Source of the DNA: Cymbidium sinense
Lineage: Eukaryota > Streptophyta > Magnoliopsida > Asparagales > Orchidaceae
Length of the DNA: 64,000 nucleotides
NCBI GenBank assembly: GCA_021442155.1
Contig: CM038216.1
Span: forward strand, 89,515,666-89,579,665
Reading direction: 5' to 3'
Positions 36,044-46,999 of this stretch are shown piece by piece (positions within the stretch are counted from its first letter, which is position 1; each line of letters starts with the position of its first letter). The position numbers and the translations under genes were made by a program. A model generated the notes under the pieces. That model was given only the letters and a program-made list of their open reading frames with translations, ran no database searches and was not told where the DNA came from.

Positions 36044-36770
36044 AAAACTAAACCCAAGCAGGTTTATTCTTTATTTTATTATCTTAGCTATTTTAAAGTT
36101 ATTTATTTTATTTTATTTATCTTACTTTATTTATTTTAGTTTAGGTTTTATCTTTAGTTTCTTTAGCTAGTAGTTTATGTTTATTTTTTAGTTTATTTTA
36201 TTTTATTTTTTTTATTTTTCCTTTTTTAAGATTTGGCTTTTATTTTATTTTAGAGGGTTTAGGTTTTATTTTAGGTATTGTAGGTTTTTGTTTAGGATCT
36301 GGTTTATTTTTATTTTATTTTATTTTATTTAGTAGTTTAGGTTTAGTTTATTTTAGGTTTATGTTTAGTTGATTATTTTGTTTATCATTTTTGTAGGCAT
36401 TTTTAGTTTTTAGGTTTTATTTTTATTTTTTATTTATTTTAGGTTTTTTTAGGATTTTATTTTATTTTATTTTATTTTATTTTATTTTATTTTATTTTAT
36501 TTTTTATTTTTAGGTTTATTTTATTTTAGTTTAGTTTAGGTTTCATTTATTTTTTTGTTTAGTTTTATTTTTTATTTTTTTATTTTGTGTTTAGTTTAGG
36601 TTTAGTTTAGGTTTTAATTTAGGTCAATTTAAATTTATTTTATTTTAGGTTTAGGTTTTAATTTTATTTTAGGTTTTATTTATTTTAGGTTTAGGTTTAG
36701 GTTTGTGAGGGCCCGGTCTTTAGGGCCTGGGGTTTATGGGGTTTTGGTGAAGGTCTGCCTGGTTTTATTT
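36044..36770 (+). repeat. Array module, short (about 0.7 kb)
   Basis: The boundary is AAAACTAAACCCAAGCAGG. It is mostly T-rich, including a long run of TTTTA units at about 36,450-36,510, with only a short GC-rich end (about 36,705-36,770). Confidence 0.75.
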
Positions 36771-37136
36771 TAAAGAACCCGGCAGTTTAGGTTTATTTAG
36801 TTTACTTTTATTTATTTTAGTTTCATTTATTTATTTATTTAATATATTATTTATTTAGTTTAAGTTTATTTTAGTTTCTTTTTTTGGTTTAGTTTTATGT
36901 TTATATTTAGTTTTAGTTTAGTTGTATTTTATTTTATTATTTTAGGTTTAGGTTTACTTTTATTTTAGGTTTAGTTTAGGTTTTATTTTATTTTTTTAGG
37001 TTTAGGTTTTAGGTTTTATTTTAGGTTTTATTTTTAGTTTAGGTTTAGGTTTATTTTTTAGTTTATTTTATTTTATTTAGTTTAGGTTTAGGTTTATTTT
37101 AGGTTCAGGTTTAGGTTTTAATTATTTTGGTTTAGT
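36771..37136 (+). repeat. Array module, T-rich part only, interrupted by the pseudogene piece
   Basis: The boundary is AAAGAACCCGGCAGTTTAGG, followed by about 340 bp of T-rich block that abuts the third glycine-rich-protein fragment. Confidence 0.75.
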
Positions 37137-37627
37137 TTTTTTTTATAGAGAACAAATTCAAATTCACCTGTTCTTCTTTTCAATTTCATCAAACAAGTAT
37201 CACACTAGGTTTTCTAGGACACAAACGATGACATAGATAAAAAATGAGCACGCATAGAGCAAATCTAAAACCCTAGATAGTAAGAATCACCTCTACTATA
37301 AAGACATAATTCCATATACAGCAGATCGGATCTGCTGTTCTTCAGTTTCTCGAGTTCTCATCATAACCACCCCAGCCTCTTGAGTAGTGGGATTCGCCAT
37401 CATATCACCGATCTCTCCCTCCACCACCACCATGATTATAACCTCCATTGCTCTTCCCGCCTCCATAACCAACACTGTTCTGACCACCACCTCCATATCC
37501 ACCAACACCTCCAGATCACCCACCACCACTGTGATAATCGCAACCTCCACCTTCGCCTCCACCACCAGATCTGGACTAAGCTTAGTTGATGGTGAAGTTC
37601 CTACCGTCAAGGTTCTGCCCATTCTTA
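37137..37627 (-). pseudogene. Glycine-rich RNA-binding protein, C-terminal fragment and 3' UTR, copy 3
   Basis: The third copy, and the one closest in register to a functional tail. The minus strand from 37,627 gives K-N-G-Q-N-L-D-G-R-N-F-T-I-N and S-R-S-G-G-G-G-E-G-G-G. Then follow G-G-V-G-G-Y-G-G-G-G-Q, Y-G-G-G-K-S-N-G-G-Y-N and G-G-G-G-G-R-D-R. The final Y-S-R-G-W-G-G-Y-D precedes the TGA at 37,342-37,344. Stops after T-I-N and after A, and a further one in the tail, show it is inactive. The 5' join to CCTAAACC-type repeat is the same as in copy 1. Spurious ORFs on both strands overlap it because GGN codons read as G, E, V or H in shifted frames. Confidence 0.9.
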
Positions 37628-38189
37628 GGGATTAGGTTTAGGTTTAAGTTTATTAGGTTTTAGGGTTTTGATTTTTTTTAATTTATGTAGTTATTTTATG
37701 GTCTAGGGCTTAGGTTTAAGGTTTGGGGTTTAAGGCTTAGGGCATAGGGTTTAGGGTTAGGGTTTAGGGTTTAAGGTTTAGTGTTTATGGTTTGGGTTTT
37801 GGGTTTTTAGGGTTTATTCTTGGTCTTTGGGTTTAGAGTTAGGTTTCAGAGTTTATTCTTAATTTTTTTAGTTCAATTTAGGTTTTTATTTATATTATTT
37901 TAGTTTATTTTTATTAGTTTATTTTATTTTATTTTTATGCTTAAGTTTAGGTTTTACTTAAGGTTTTTATTTTATTTTATTTTTTATTTTATTTAGGTTT
38001 AGATTTTTTTTTAAATATTTTATTTTTAGGTTTTATTTAGTTTAGCTCAGTTGTGGTTGGATGGTTTGGTAGGTCTTGTATAGGTTTTTTTGTGGCCTTG
38101 GGCTCAGGTTTAGATAGGATTTAGGCCTAGGGTCAGGTTTAGTAGGGGGGGTTTAGGGTTTAGTGGTCATTTAGGGTTTATGACTTTTT
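37628..38189 (+). repeat. TTTAGGG block and T-rich/GC-rich remainder of the module
   Basis: 37,628-37,850 is variable TTTAGGG directly beside the pseudogene fragment. T-rich sequence runs to about 38,050. A short, partly GC-shifted end carries GGCCTTGGG, GGCTCAGG and a run of seven G. Confidence 0.78.
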
Positions 38190-39209
38190 GAAATCAAACA
38201 AATCATTAAGTTTAAGTTTATTTAGTTTATTTAGTGAATCTTTATTTAATTTTATTTTATTTTTATTTTATGTTTATTTTATTTTATTTATTTATTTTAT
38301 TTATTTACATTTATTTATTTTAGTTTAGGTTTTATTATTTAGCTACATTTAGGTTTATTTTTTAGTTGACTATTACTTTTATTTTATTTTTAGGTTTAAC
38401 TTTTATTTTTTATTTTTTGTTTAGGTTTATGTTTTAGTTTTCTATTTGAGGTTTATTTTGAGGTTTTAGTTTTTTGTTTAGGTTTAGGTTTATTTTTAGT
38501 TTATTTTATTTTATTTAGTTTAGGTTTAGGTTTGGGTTTAGTCTTTGTATAATTTAGTTTATTTTATTTCAGTTTAGGTTTATTTTAATTTATTTTGATT
38601 ATTTTATTTTTATTTTAGGTTTTATTTTTATTTATTTTTAATTTTTATTTTTAGGTTTATTTTTTAGGTTTAAGTTTTATTTAGTTTTCTTTCTTTAGGT
38701 TTATTTTAGGTTTATTTTATTTTTATTTTACATTTAGTTTATATTTTATATTATTTTATTCCAGTTTATTTTATTTTTTTTAGTTTGCCACTATTATTTA
38801 TTTTATCTTATTATTTTTTATTAGTTTATTTTATTTTATTTTTTTAGTTTAGGTTTTAGTTTAGGTATTTAATTTATTTTATTTAGGTTTATGTTTATTT
38901 TTGATCTGATCTTATCTTTAGCTCAGCTCAGTCAGGTCTGTGTGGCCTTGGCCTGTGATCCGTCAGTGGGCTCAGTGGCCTGTGGCCTGGGCTGGGCCTT
39001 GGGGTCAGTAGTCAGGTTAAACCCAGGGTACATAGTGGTCAGTGGCCCAGGGCCTGTGTATTTAGGGCTCTGGGGTCAGTGGGTTGGGACATGTGTGATC
39101 TGGGTAGTGTTTTAGCATCAGGGTAATGGCTGCTTATGGTCAAAAGGAGTAAGATATGGTCAGTTTAAAGATTTAGGATTTAGGGTGATTTTAGGGCTCA
39201 TGATTATTT
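38190..39209 (+). repeat. Array module with GC-rich block (about 1.0 kb)
   Basis: The boundary is AAATCAAACAAATCATTAAG. The T-rich block runs to about 38,895 and the GC-rich block covers about 38,895-39,180, the latter with CTCAGTGGCC and GGCCCAGGGCC units. The open frame at 38,891-39,115 is repeat-derived. Confidence 0.8.
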
Positions 39210-40198
39210 TAACCAAGCAACCATAGGTTTAGTTTATTTAGTTTATCTCATTATCTTAGCAATGATCTTTAATTATATTTACTAATTTATTTTATTTATT
39301 TATTTTTTATTTTTATTTATTTTAGTAGGTTTAGTTTTATGTTTATTTTTAGTTTTTTTTATTTTTTTTTTATTTAGTTCTTTATATTTATTTTAATTTT
39401 TAAGTTTAAGTTTGTTATTTTTTAAGTTTTATTTTCAATCCAGGTTTAGTTTAAGTTTAGTTTATTTTATTTTATTTAATATGGTTTTATAGGTTTTATT
39501 TTTTTAAATTAGTTTATTTAGTTTGGGCTTTAGTTTATTTTATTTTATTTATTTTCTTTTATGTTTTTTTTTTTGTTTTGGTTTAGCTTTATTTTTTTAT
39601 TTATTTTAAGTTTATTTTTAAGTTTAGGTTTTTTTTTTTTTTATTTTAATTTTATTAGATTTTTCTTATTAGGCTTTTATTTTAGGTTTTATTTTATTTT
39701 TTTTTTTTATGTTTATTTATTTTGTTTTATTTTAGTTTAGTTTTATATTTAATTATAATATTTCTTTATTTTTTTATTTTTAGATCTAGGTAGCTCAGCT
39801 CAGCCTAGCCTTTATTTAAGCTTATTTTATCTTTATATCTATCCAGCCTAGGCTCATTTATCTTTTATTTAGTCTTATTTTAAGCTCAGGTTGTGCTCAG
39901 CAGGTCTTGTCTCAGTTTAGGTCGGGGTCAGGTCAAGCCCAGGGCCTGGGTCAGCCTACAGGCCTGGCTCAGTTTTGTGGCTCAGGGCCTGGGCTCATGG
40001 CCCAGTATCTGGGGCCTGTGGCCTCCTGTGGTCAGGTCTGTGCCTGTTTCAGGCCCAAGGCCTGTATTTCCTGGGTGGGCTCAGTGGCTCATTATCACTG
40101 GGCTCAGTCAGTGGCCTGGTGGGGCCTGGTGGCTCTGGGTCAGAACCTTGTGAGGAGCTCAGGCCTAGAGTTTGGGTCCATGGATCAGAGTTTTTTTT
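39210..40198 (+). repeat. Array module with GC-rich block (about 1.0 kb)
   Basis: The boundary is AACCAAGCAACCATAGG. The T-rich block runs to about 39,880 and the GC-rich block covers about 39,885-40,190. Three overlapping open frames in the GC-rich block all read the same repeat in three registers. Confidence 0.8.
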
Positions 40199-41392
40199 AA
40201 TTAAGCAAACCAAGTATGTTTAGGTTTATTTAGTTTATTTTTATTTATTTTAGTTTATTTTATTTTATATTTCATTTAAATTTATTTTTATTTTATTTAG
40301 TTTAGTTTATTTATTTAATGTCTTTTTTAGTTTATCTTTTAATTAGGTTTAATTTAGTTTAGTTTATTTTTATATTGTTTATGGTTCAAATTTTATTTTT
40401 TTTTTATTTTTTTTAGGTTTAGTTTTAGGTTTTATTTTAGGTTTATGTTTAGGTTTTATTTTAGTTTAGGTTTAGTTTATTTTATTTTATTTTTAGGTTT
40501 AGTTTATTTATTTAGTTTTTTATTTTATTTTATTTTATTTCAAGTTTATTTTATTTTAATTTAGTTTAAGTTTTATTTAATTTATTTTAGTTTATTTTTA
40601 TATATATTTTTTTATTTTAGGTTTAAGCTTGGTTTAGTTTAGATTTTATCTTATTTTAATTTTATTTTATTTTGGTAAGTTTATCTATATTATAAGTCTA
40701 TTTAGTATTTAGAATTTTAGTATAAGTTTAGTGGCTCAGTGGTTTGGATCTATTTATTTGTGTGGCCTGGTTATCAGGATCAGTTAGTGGTCCGTGGTTC
40801 AGCCTTGTGGCTCAGTGGCCCAAGTATGATCACTGGAGCCCAGGGTCTCATGATCACGCCTCACCCCCAGGCTCTGGTTTTTGGCGGCCTTAGGGCTCAG
40901 TGGCCCAGGTCAGTGATGCTCCAGGGCCCAGTCAGAACTGTGTCAGGTCAGCCCACCACTCAGGGCCCAGGTCACCTTTCAGGTCAACTCAGGGCCCAGG
41001 ATCTGGCCCAGCCCAGGCCTCAGTGTCAGGATCTCAGGACTCAGGTCAGCCTTGGCAAGACTCTGTTTCTTAACCCAGGGCCTTGGCCCAAGGCCCAGGA
41101 TCAGTGGCTCAGTTCATCAGGGCCTGTGTCAGGCCTCTGCCAGGGCCTGGGCCTGGCTGGTTTAAGGCCTAGGGCCCAGGATCTTTAGCCTGGCCCAGGG
41201 CTAGGCTCAGTCTGGCCTTTAGTGGCCTGTGAGCCCAGGCCTGAATAGGGCTAACTGGCAGGGGCTCAGGGCTGGCTCAGTTTCAGGCTCATACACCATT
41301 GGGCCTAGTTCATGGCCTAGGATGTCAGGCCTAGGGAACCTTGGGTCATGCAGGGCTCATAGTGGGTTAGAGTTTTACTGCCAGGGTTGGGT
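40199..41392 (+). repeat. Array module with the longest GC-rich block (about 1.2 kb)
   Basis: The boundary is AATTAAGCAAACCAAGTATG. The T-rich block runs to about 40,725. The GC-rich block at about 40,725-41,390 is dominated by GGCCCAGG, CTCAGGGCC and GGCCTGG units, with only traces of TTTAGGG. Confidence 0.82.
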
Positions 41393-42474
41393 AAAAAAAT
41401 TAAGCAAACCAGTATTTTGTGCATTTAGTTTATTTTATTTATTTTAGTTTATTTTATTTTATATAATAATCAAATTTATTTTATTTATTTAGTTTATTTA
41501 TCTAGTTTATGTCTTTATCTTAGTTTGTTTTAGTTTAGGTTTATTTTAGTTTAGTTTTATTTTATATTATTTTTATTGTAAATTTTATTTTATTTTAGGT
41601 AGTAGGTTTTATTTTATTTTAGGTAGGTTTAGGTTTTATTTTAGGCTTTATTAGGTTTTATTTTAAGCTAGATTATTTTTATTTATTTTATGGTCTATTT
41701 ATTTAGTTTATTTTATTTTATTTTATTTTTAGGTTTATTTTATTTTAGTTTAGTTTATGAATTTATATTAGTTTATTTTATTATAATTTTTTATTTTTAA
41801 GTTTAGTTCCTGATTTAATCTTAAATTTTATTTTATTTATCTGGTTTTTATTATTATTTATAAGTTTATTTAGTAGTCAAATTAGAATTCTTTAGTCAGA
41901 GGCCTGGCTCAGTGGCCTGGATCTGGATCAGTCTAGTGGTCAGCCTCAGTGGTCAGTGATCAGGGCCCAGGGTCCGTGGCCCAGGCTCATCCTTTCTCTC
42001 AAGATCATGGTCATCTGGGGGGCTCATGGCTTTGGCTCAGGGCCACGCCTCACCTATGCCTTAACGCCTGGGCTTTGGCCCAGGTCAAACGGCTCAGTAT
42101 TTTGCTCAGTGGCCTGTGGCTCAGGTCAGTGTTTGGGGCCCAGGGCCTGTGTGGCCCAGGGCCCAGGAACCTCAGGCCTGTGGCTCATCAGGTCAACCCA
42201 GTGGCTCAGGGCCTGGGGATCAGGGCCTCAGCCTGGGCTCAAGATCTTTGTGGCTCAGTGGCCCAGTCAGCTCAGGCCCATCTGGGTCATTGTGGCCAGG
42301 GCCTGCCCAGGGCTTAAGGCTCAGGGCTCAGTTGGGCTCAGTGGCCCAAGCCTTGGCTCAGCCCAAGGTCAAGGCTGCATGGGGCCTGGGCTCAGGCCTG
42401 GGTCTGGGCTGTCAGGGCATGCTAAGTGTCAGAGCTCTGTGGCTAGTGCCCAGGGCCTTTTATTCATGATCTTT
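41393..42474 (+). repeat. Array module with GC-rich block (about 1.1 kb)
   Basis: The boundary is AAAAAAATTAAGCAAACCAG. The T-rich block runs to about 41,895 and the GC-rich block covers about 41,895-42,470, the latter with GGCTCAGGGCC and GTGGCCCAGG units. Open frames at 41,949-42,477 are repeat-derived. Confidence 0.82.
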
Positions 42475-43525
42475 TAATCAAGCAAACCCATTTAAGTTTA
42501 TCTTGTTTATTTTTATTTATTAGTATTTATCTATTCTTGATTTAGGTTTATTTTTATTTTTTATTTAGTTAATTATCTTATGTTATTTTTATTTTAGTTT
42601 ATTTTTAGTTTAGGTTTAAGTTTACTTTAGTTTAGTTTATTTTTATTTATTTTTAGGTTTAGGTTTTTTTTATTTTAGTTTAGGTTAAAATTTTATTTTA
42701 TTTTTTAGCTAGGTTTAGGTTTTTAATTTAGGTTTTATTTTCTTTTGTTTAGTTTTATTTATATAGTCTTTATTTATCATTTCAAGTCCTATTTTAGTTT
42801 ATTTATTTTAGGTTTAGTTTTGTTTATTTTAGTTTAGTTTTGTTTAAGATAGGTTTAGTTTATTTTATTTTGTATAATTTATTTTATTTTTGTTTAGTTT
42901 TATTTTTTAACCTTTTATTTTTATGTTTTCTTTTTTTTTATTTTATTTTAAGATTAGGTTTTTATTTAGGTTAATTTAGGTTTTTAAATCATTTTATGTT
43001 TAGTTTATTTGTTTAGGTTTTATCTATCAAGTTTTTTTATTCAGTTTTATTATCTTATCTTTAGTTTATTTTATTTTCTTTAGTGAGGTAGGTTTAGCTT
43101 TTACCTTTATTTATCTTCATCTTATAGGTTTAAGCCTCATCAATTTTATCTTTTATCATCTTAGCCTCAGGCCCAGCCTCAGGGCTCCAGGTCATCTTGC
43201 ACTCAGGTCTTGTGGCTCAGGCTCAGGCCTGGTCTCTTGAGATCTTGCTGGCTCAGTGGCTGGGGTCTTGAGGTCCAGCCTGGCTGGCTCAGCCCAGTTA
43301 GGGCCAGCGCTAGGTCAGCTCAGGGCCTAGGGCCTTTGTGGCCCAGGCCTGGAGGGCCTTTAGTGGCTCAGTGGCTCAGGGGTGGCCTACCATCTAGGGC
43401 TCAGGCTCAGGGGCCTGGCTTGGCCTTAGAGCAGGGTCAGGGTCATTGAAGGGTTTGGGGTCTGTGGTGGCTCAGGAGCCTGGCTGGCCTAGGGCCTAGG
43501 GGCCTTAGGGCCTAGGTTTTGGGAA
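42475..43525 (+). repeat. Last array module before LINE C (about 1.05 kb)
   Basis: The boundary is AATCAAGCAAACCC. The T-rich block runs to about 43,150 and the GC-rich block covers about 43,160-43,525, ending in GGGCCTAGG. The sequence then reads GGGAAATCAGGG, which resembles the start of another boundary motif, before the LINE 3' end. Confidence 0.8.
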
Positions 43526-45720
43526 ATCAGGGAAATTTTATCCAAAAAGAAAAGGTACAAAGTCTTAGAGGGCAAATCTCTAAGCTAATGCTCAAAGAGC
43601 TACAAAAGTCCCATGGAGATAAGCCCCTAGCTAGTACACAATAGATAATGAAAGTAAGCTAATAAAAAGAAACAGATCCACAAAAAATAATCCTTGAAAT
43701 TAGCAGAAACTTCCCTCCTTTTGAAACCACAATCCAAGAATAAAAGTCTCCAACCCGGACCAGATCTGAATAAGCTTAAAAGGGATGAGTAAAAATAATG
43801 AAATAGTTAATTAAGCATAAAATATAAGAGATAGAAGTAAAAAAATAAAGAAAAGACTCAGGCTAAGTTATAATCATCTTAAAGAGCAGCACCATTTGTA
43901 AGCATCCAGACATCAAGTGAAGGGTTATAGTTACATATAGCACTACTAGCCCAAAAAAGGTGTGGGAAACATCAAGGCCATCATTGCCAGCATGCCTCTT
44001 GTAGCACCTTATCCAATGACGATCATCGCAGAAACTTTGATAAACCTTTAAACAATAAATATAACCACAAAAACCCAATAGTCAGAAATATAAAACTCAG
44101 TGACCAAATAAGGAGGTAACCCATCACGAAAGCATTAGACCAGAGAGAGCACCACCAAAGCCACCACCAAGAAATGCTAATACAGTTGCTAGGAGCAAAC
44201 CTCACAATATGGGAAAAAGGACTAATCAAAGACCAAACAAAGGCAAAAGGAGGATCATAGTTGATAAGGTCTTTCATTAAAATAACATGCAAAGAACCAG
44301 AAACAACAATATCTAGAGTAATAGTGAGACTAACATCAAGAATGTTAGGAAGCAAGGCAACCATCAAAATAGGCAAGGGGAGACGTTCAGCCATAGTCCA
44401 AAATGAAAACCTAGGGTAGAAACTAGAAGAGAAGAAAGGGAAAGTAAGCCGGTTCCAAACATAGATTCAAAAAGATCAAGAAAATTAAAACCCTTTAGAC
44501 CAAACCAGCTAGCTAGAGCGCCCAATCTAAACAACCAGTAAGGCAGTCCACCCTGCGAGCCACCAAGATCGCCGAGGATTCAAATCATTAGACTTAGAAC
44601 CATGAGGATCAAAGATAGAAAGAGTCATCCAGTCATAAATATTGAAAAAATCCTAAGAGAAATCCATAAACAACAACCACCAATCCCAATCCAAGGGTAA
44701 AAGAATCCAGTTTAAAGAGCTGATGCAATAGCCAAAAATAGAAAAAAGTAAAAGCCCTTTAGGATCACAAATAAATCAACAACCATAGATAGCTGCAAAC
44801 AAGAACCCTAATAGAGTCATCATCAACCAAGTCCAAAAAACATTCAACTAGTAACTAGTAGCCTTCTAGTTCAGAACAAAAATTAAAAACACAACCTCGA
44901 TACAGAGGCACACCCAATATTGAAGATATAACAATCTAATCTAATTCTCATCTATAATAGCACTATAGAAAGGATAAATAGCCATAGGAAAATAGTTCTC
45001 CAAGCTACAACCAAAAAATATAGAGCCCTCAAGGTCACACAACTCCTCTTAGCAGTAGGTGCAAAAACCATAAAATATATTTGTCAACAGCCACCTTCCG
45101 ATGAGCAAGCCCCAACCAAGAGAACCACACCCCAAATAGTACAAGTAGAATCCACAAGGATATGACCTAATTGGAAGGATGAGACTCATGAAAGAAAGGA
45201 CAACCAAAAATAACTGGAAAAACCATTCTAATCAGCAAACAACAAGGTGACAAAACAACCAACCACAACAGGAAGGTCATAAAAATAGCATGAGCAACAC
45301 CCATAAAGGAAAAAAGCCCATAACCAAGCAACACCAATAAACAACCAACCATAAAATCTAGAGAAAATAAAGAATATTGTAGAGAGATCCAACTAATAAA
45401 GAGAACCACACCAACTAGAAGACAAGCAAACCCAACACCCTGCCCCTGCTGTAAACACCTCTACCAAGTTGGGAGAGAAAACAAACCAGAAAATAAAAAT
45501 TACCACAAAAATCTAATAAATGGAAAGATAACCCCAACCCATCCAAAGAATGGGAAGAAACCAAACTGGAAAATAAAAGTAGGTTTAGGTGAAGAAAAAA
45601 ATCAAGACCAATCCAGCATAAGAAAAAAATATAATTATTCAAAACCAATAACAAGGGGAAAATCAAAACCCCACAAAAGGAAAAAAAGGCTAAAAGCTTC
45701 TAACATAAGGCAAACCAGTT
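43526..45720 (-). other. LINE C 3' untranslated tail
   Basis: About 2.2 kb downstream of the RNase H stop, T/G-rich on the element strand (many tggttgttt-type strings). Several leucine/phenylalanine/tryptophan-rich frames (for example 44,023-44,394, 45,167-45,409 and 45,415-45,666) have no recognisable domain. I read them as chance frames in T-rich DNA. The tail is long for a LINE 3' UTR and could hide a second inserted piece. Confidence 0.6.
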
Positions 45721-45724
45721 TTAT

Positions 45725-46185
45725 CTAGATTCACAATACCCCTTAAAAAGAAGGGTATGTCATCATTAGAAAAGATTTTCAAAGAAGAAGGCTTGGCCCC
45801 CAAATTGGCAAGAAAGTCAGGACAAGAGTTAGCTTACCTATAAATATGAGAAATTTGAAAATCTAGGTTAGCAAGAAGCCTCCTAGTATGATTAAGTAAA
45901 TAATACACTTCAGCATTACCATGAGCATCAGATTTGAGTAAATCTAAAAGAAGGAGAGCATTAACTTCAGACCATATCTTATGAAAACCTTGGTCTAACA
46001 AATAGAAATTCCATGATGAAATCCTGTAAGCTTAGCAAATAACACAGAACAAAGATCTAAAGAGGCAGCAAAAGCAAAGATAACCTTGCCACTATGATCT
46101 CCCAAAATCCCACCACAGCTATAATAACCATTAGAAATTGAGCCATTAGTGTTAACCTTAATGTAGTAATAATTAGGTTTAATCT
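45725..46185 (-). pseudogene. LINE C RNase H domain, catalytic acids substituted
   Basis: C-terminal RNase H (RVT_3-type) of the element, in two frames. The first strand reads Y-I-K-V-N-T-N-G-S, then S-C-G-G-I-L-G. The first catalytic Asp (TDGS in LINE D) is Asn, codon at 46,145-46,147. The Glu of the S-E-L-M-A helix is Lys, codon at 46,031-46,033, in F-A-K-L-T-G. The next Asp (E-M-D-A in LINE D) is Asn, codon at 45,960-45,962. The final C-P-D-F-L-A-N keeps its Asp. The end, L-R-G-I-V-N-L-D, matches the LINE D terminus L-R-G-L-V-N-L-D. The domain must be inactive. Confidence 0.82.
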
Positions 46186-46279
46186 ATTATATAATTTTGT
46201 TGGTAGGAGAAACATTATAGGGGGAAGGTTAATCCCAAAATTCAAAGCCACAGACTTGCACCCTTTAAAACTAGAGTGA

Positions 46280-46990
46280 TTAAGAAGATTAGTTTTGAAA
46301 AGAGACAAATTTTATATTTGACTCTACGAATAATATGATGATAATTCATAGGAATATTATGATGCTTAGCATCATTTCTACCCATCCAAATATACCAAAG
46401 AATAGTAGTATCTAAAAAAATTTTAACAGGACCCTTAGAAGTATGAGAGAAACATACTTCAAGATGTTACATAATAGAAAATGGGCCATTAAAATGGAAA
46501 GTATTAAAAATATTATCATACCAATTCCACATTTTAGCAGCAATAGGGCCATTCAATAAAACATGATCCACACTTTCAATTTAATAACAACAGTAAAATT
46601 TAGAGGGGAGATGGAATCCTTTTATCAGAAGAGTAGCATCCATAAGGATATAATATTTTAGAATGTGCCAAGTTAAAATTGAGAACAAAGTAGGGACACT
46701 AATATTCCAAATTTTAGTAAAAACTAAGGACTATTGATATTTGAATCTGATGAAATGCCAAACATCCTTAAAAAAACATAATCTCTAGAAGAAGAATTTT
46801 TTAAGTGAATTTGGTCAGGTTTATTAGTGAAAGGGCAAATTTTAAGGATTTTGTCAACTATCACATGAAAGATAAAGGTATTCAATTGAGCCACATCCCA
46901 CTTATTAGGAGTAATTAACTGATTATTCTTAAGCATCACAGTGGAATGAGTATTGAGTAGAGAATCAATAGAGCCCTACCCTAGCCAATT
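46280..46990 (-). pseudogene. LINE C zf-RVT-like region, decayed
   Basis: On the minus strand, P-S-P-L-K-F-Y-C-C is followed by V-D-H-V-L-L-N-G-P-I-A-A-K-M-W-N-W-Y. The C-x-C and histidine positions match the zf-RVT zinc-binding segment seen in LINE D near 62,830-62,900. The last cysteine position appears as proline here. Several frameshifts are present. Confidence 0.65.
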
Positions 46991-46999
46991 GTCTTGCCA

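Noticed and set aside
33265..43449. Open frames of 60-173 codons in the GC-rich blocks (33,265; 34,522; 38,891; 39,893; 40,739; 41,229; 41,949; 42,116; 43,210)
   Set aside because: They translate GGCCCAGG/CTCAGTGG repeats into glycine, leucine, serine, glutamine and tryptophan-rich strings in several registers at once. They are open only because T-to-C change removed the TAG stops. No domain or start context is present.
30417..43525. Regularly spaced boundary motifs considered as a CRISPR array
   Set aside because: Spacing is 0.7-1.5 kb and irregular, the spacers are themselves repetitive, and the context is a plant genome.
43863..45666. Hydrophobic minus-strand frames (43,863; 44,023; 45,167; 45,415) as membrane proteins
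   Set aside because: They are phenylalanine/leucine/tryptophan-rich because the LINE 3' tail is T/G-rich. They have no start context or family signature.
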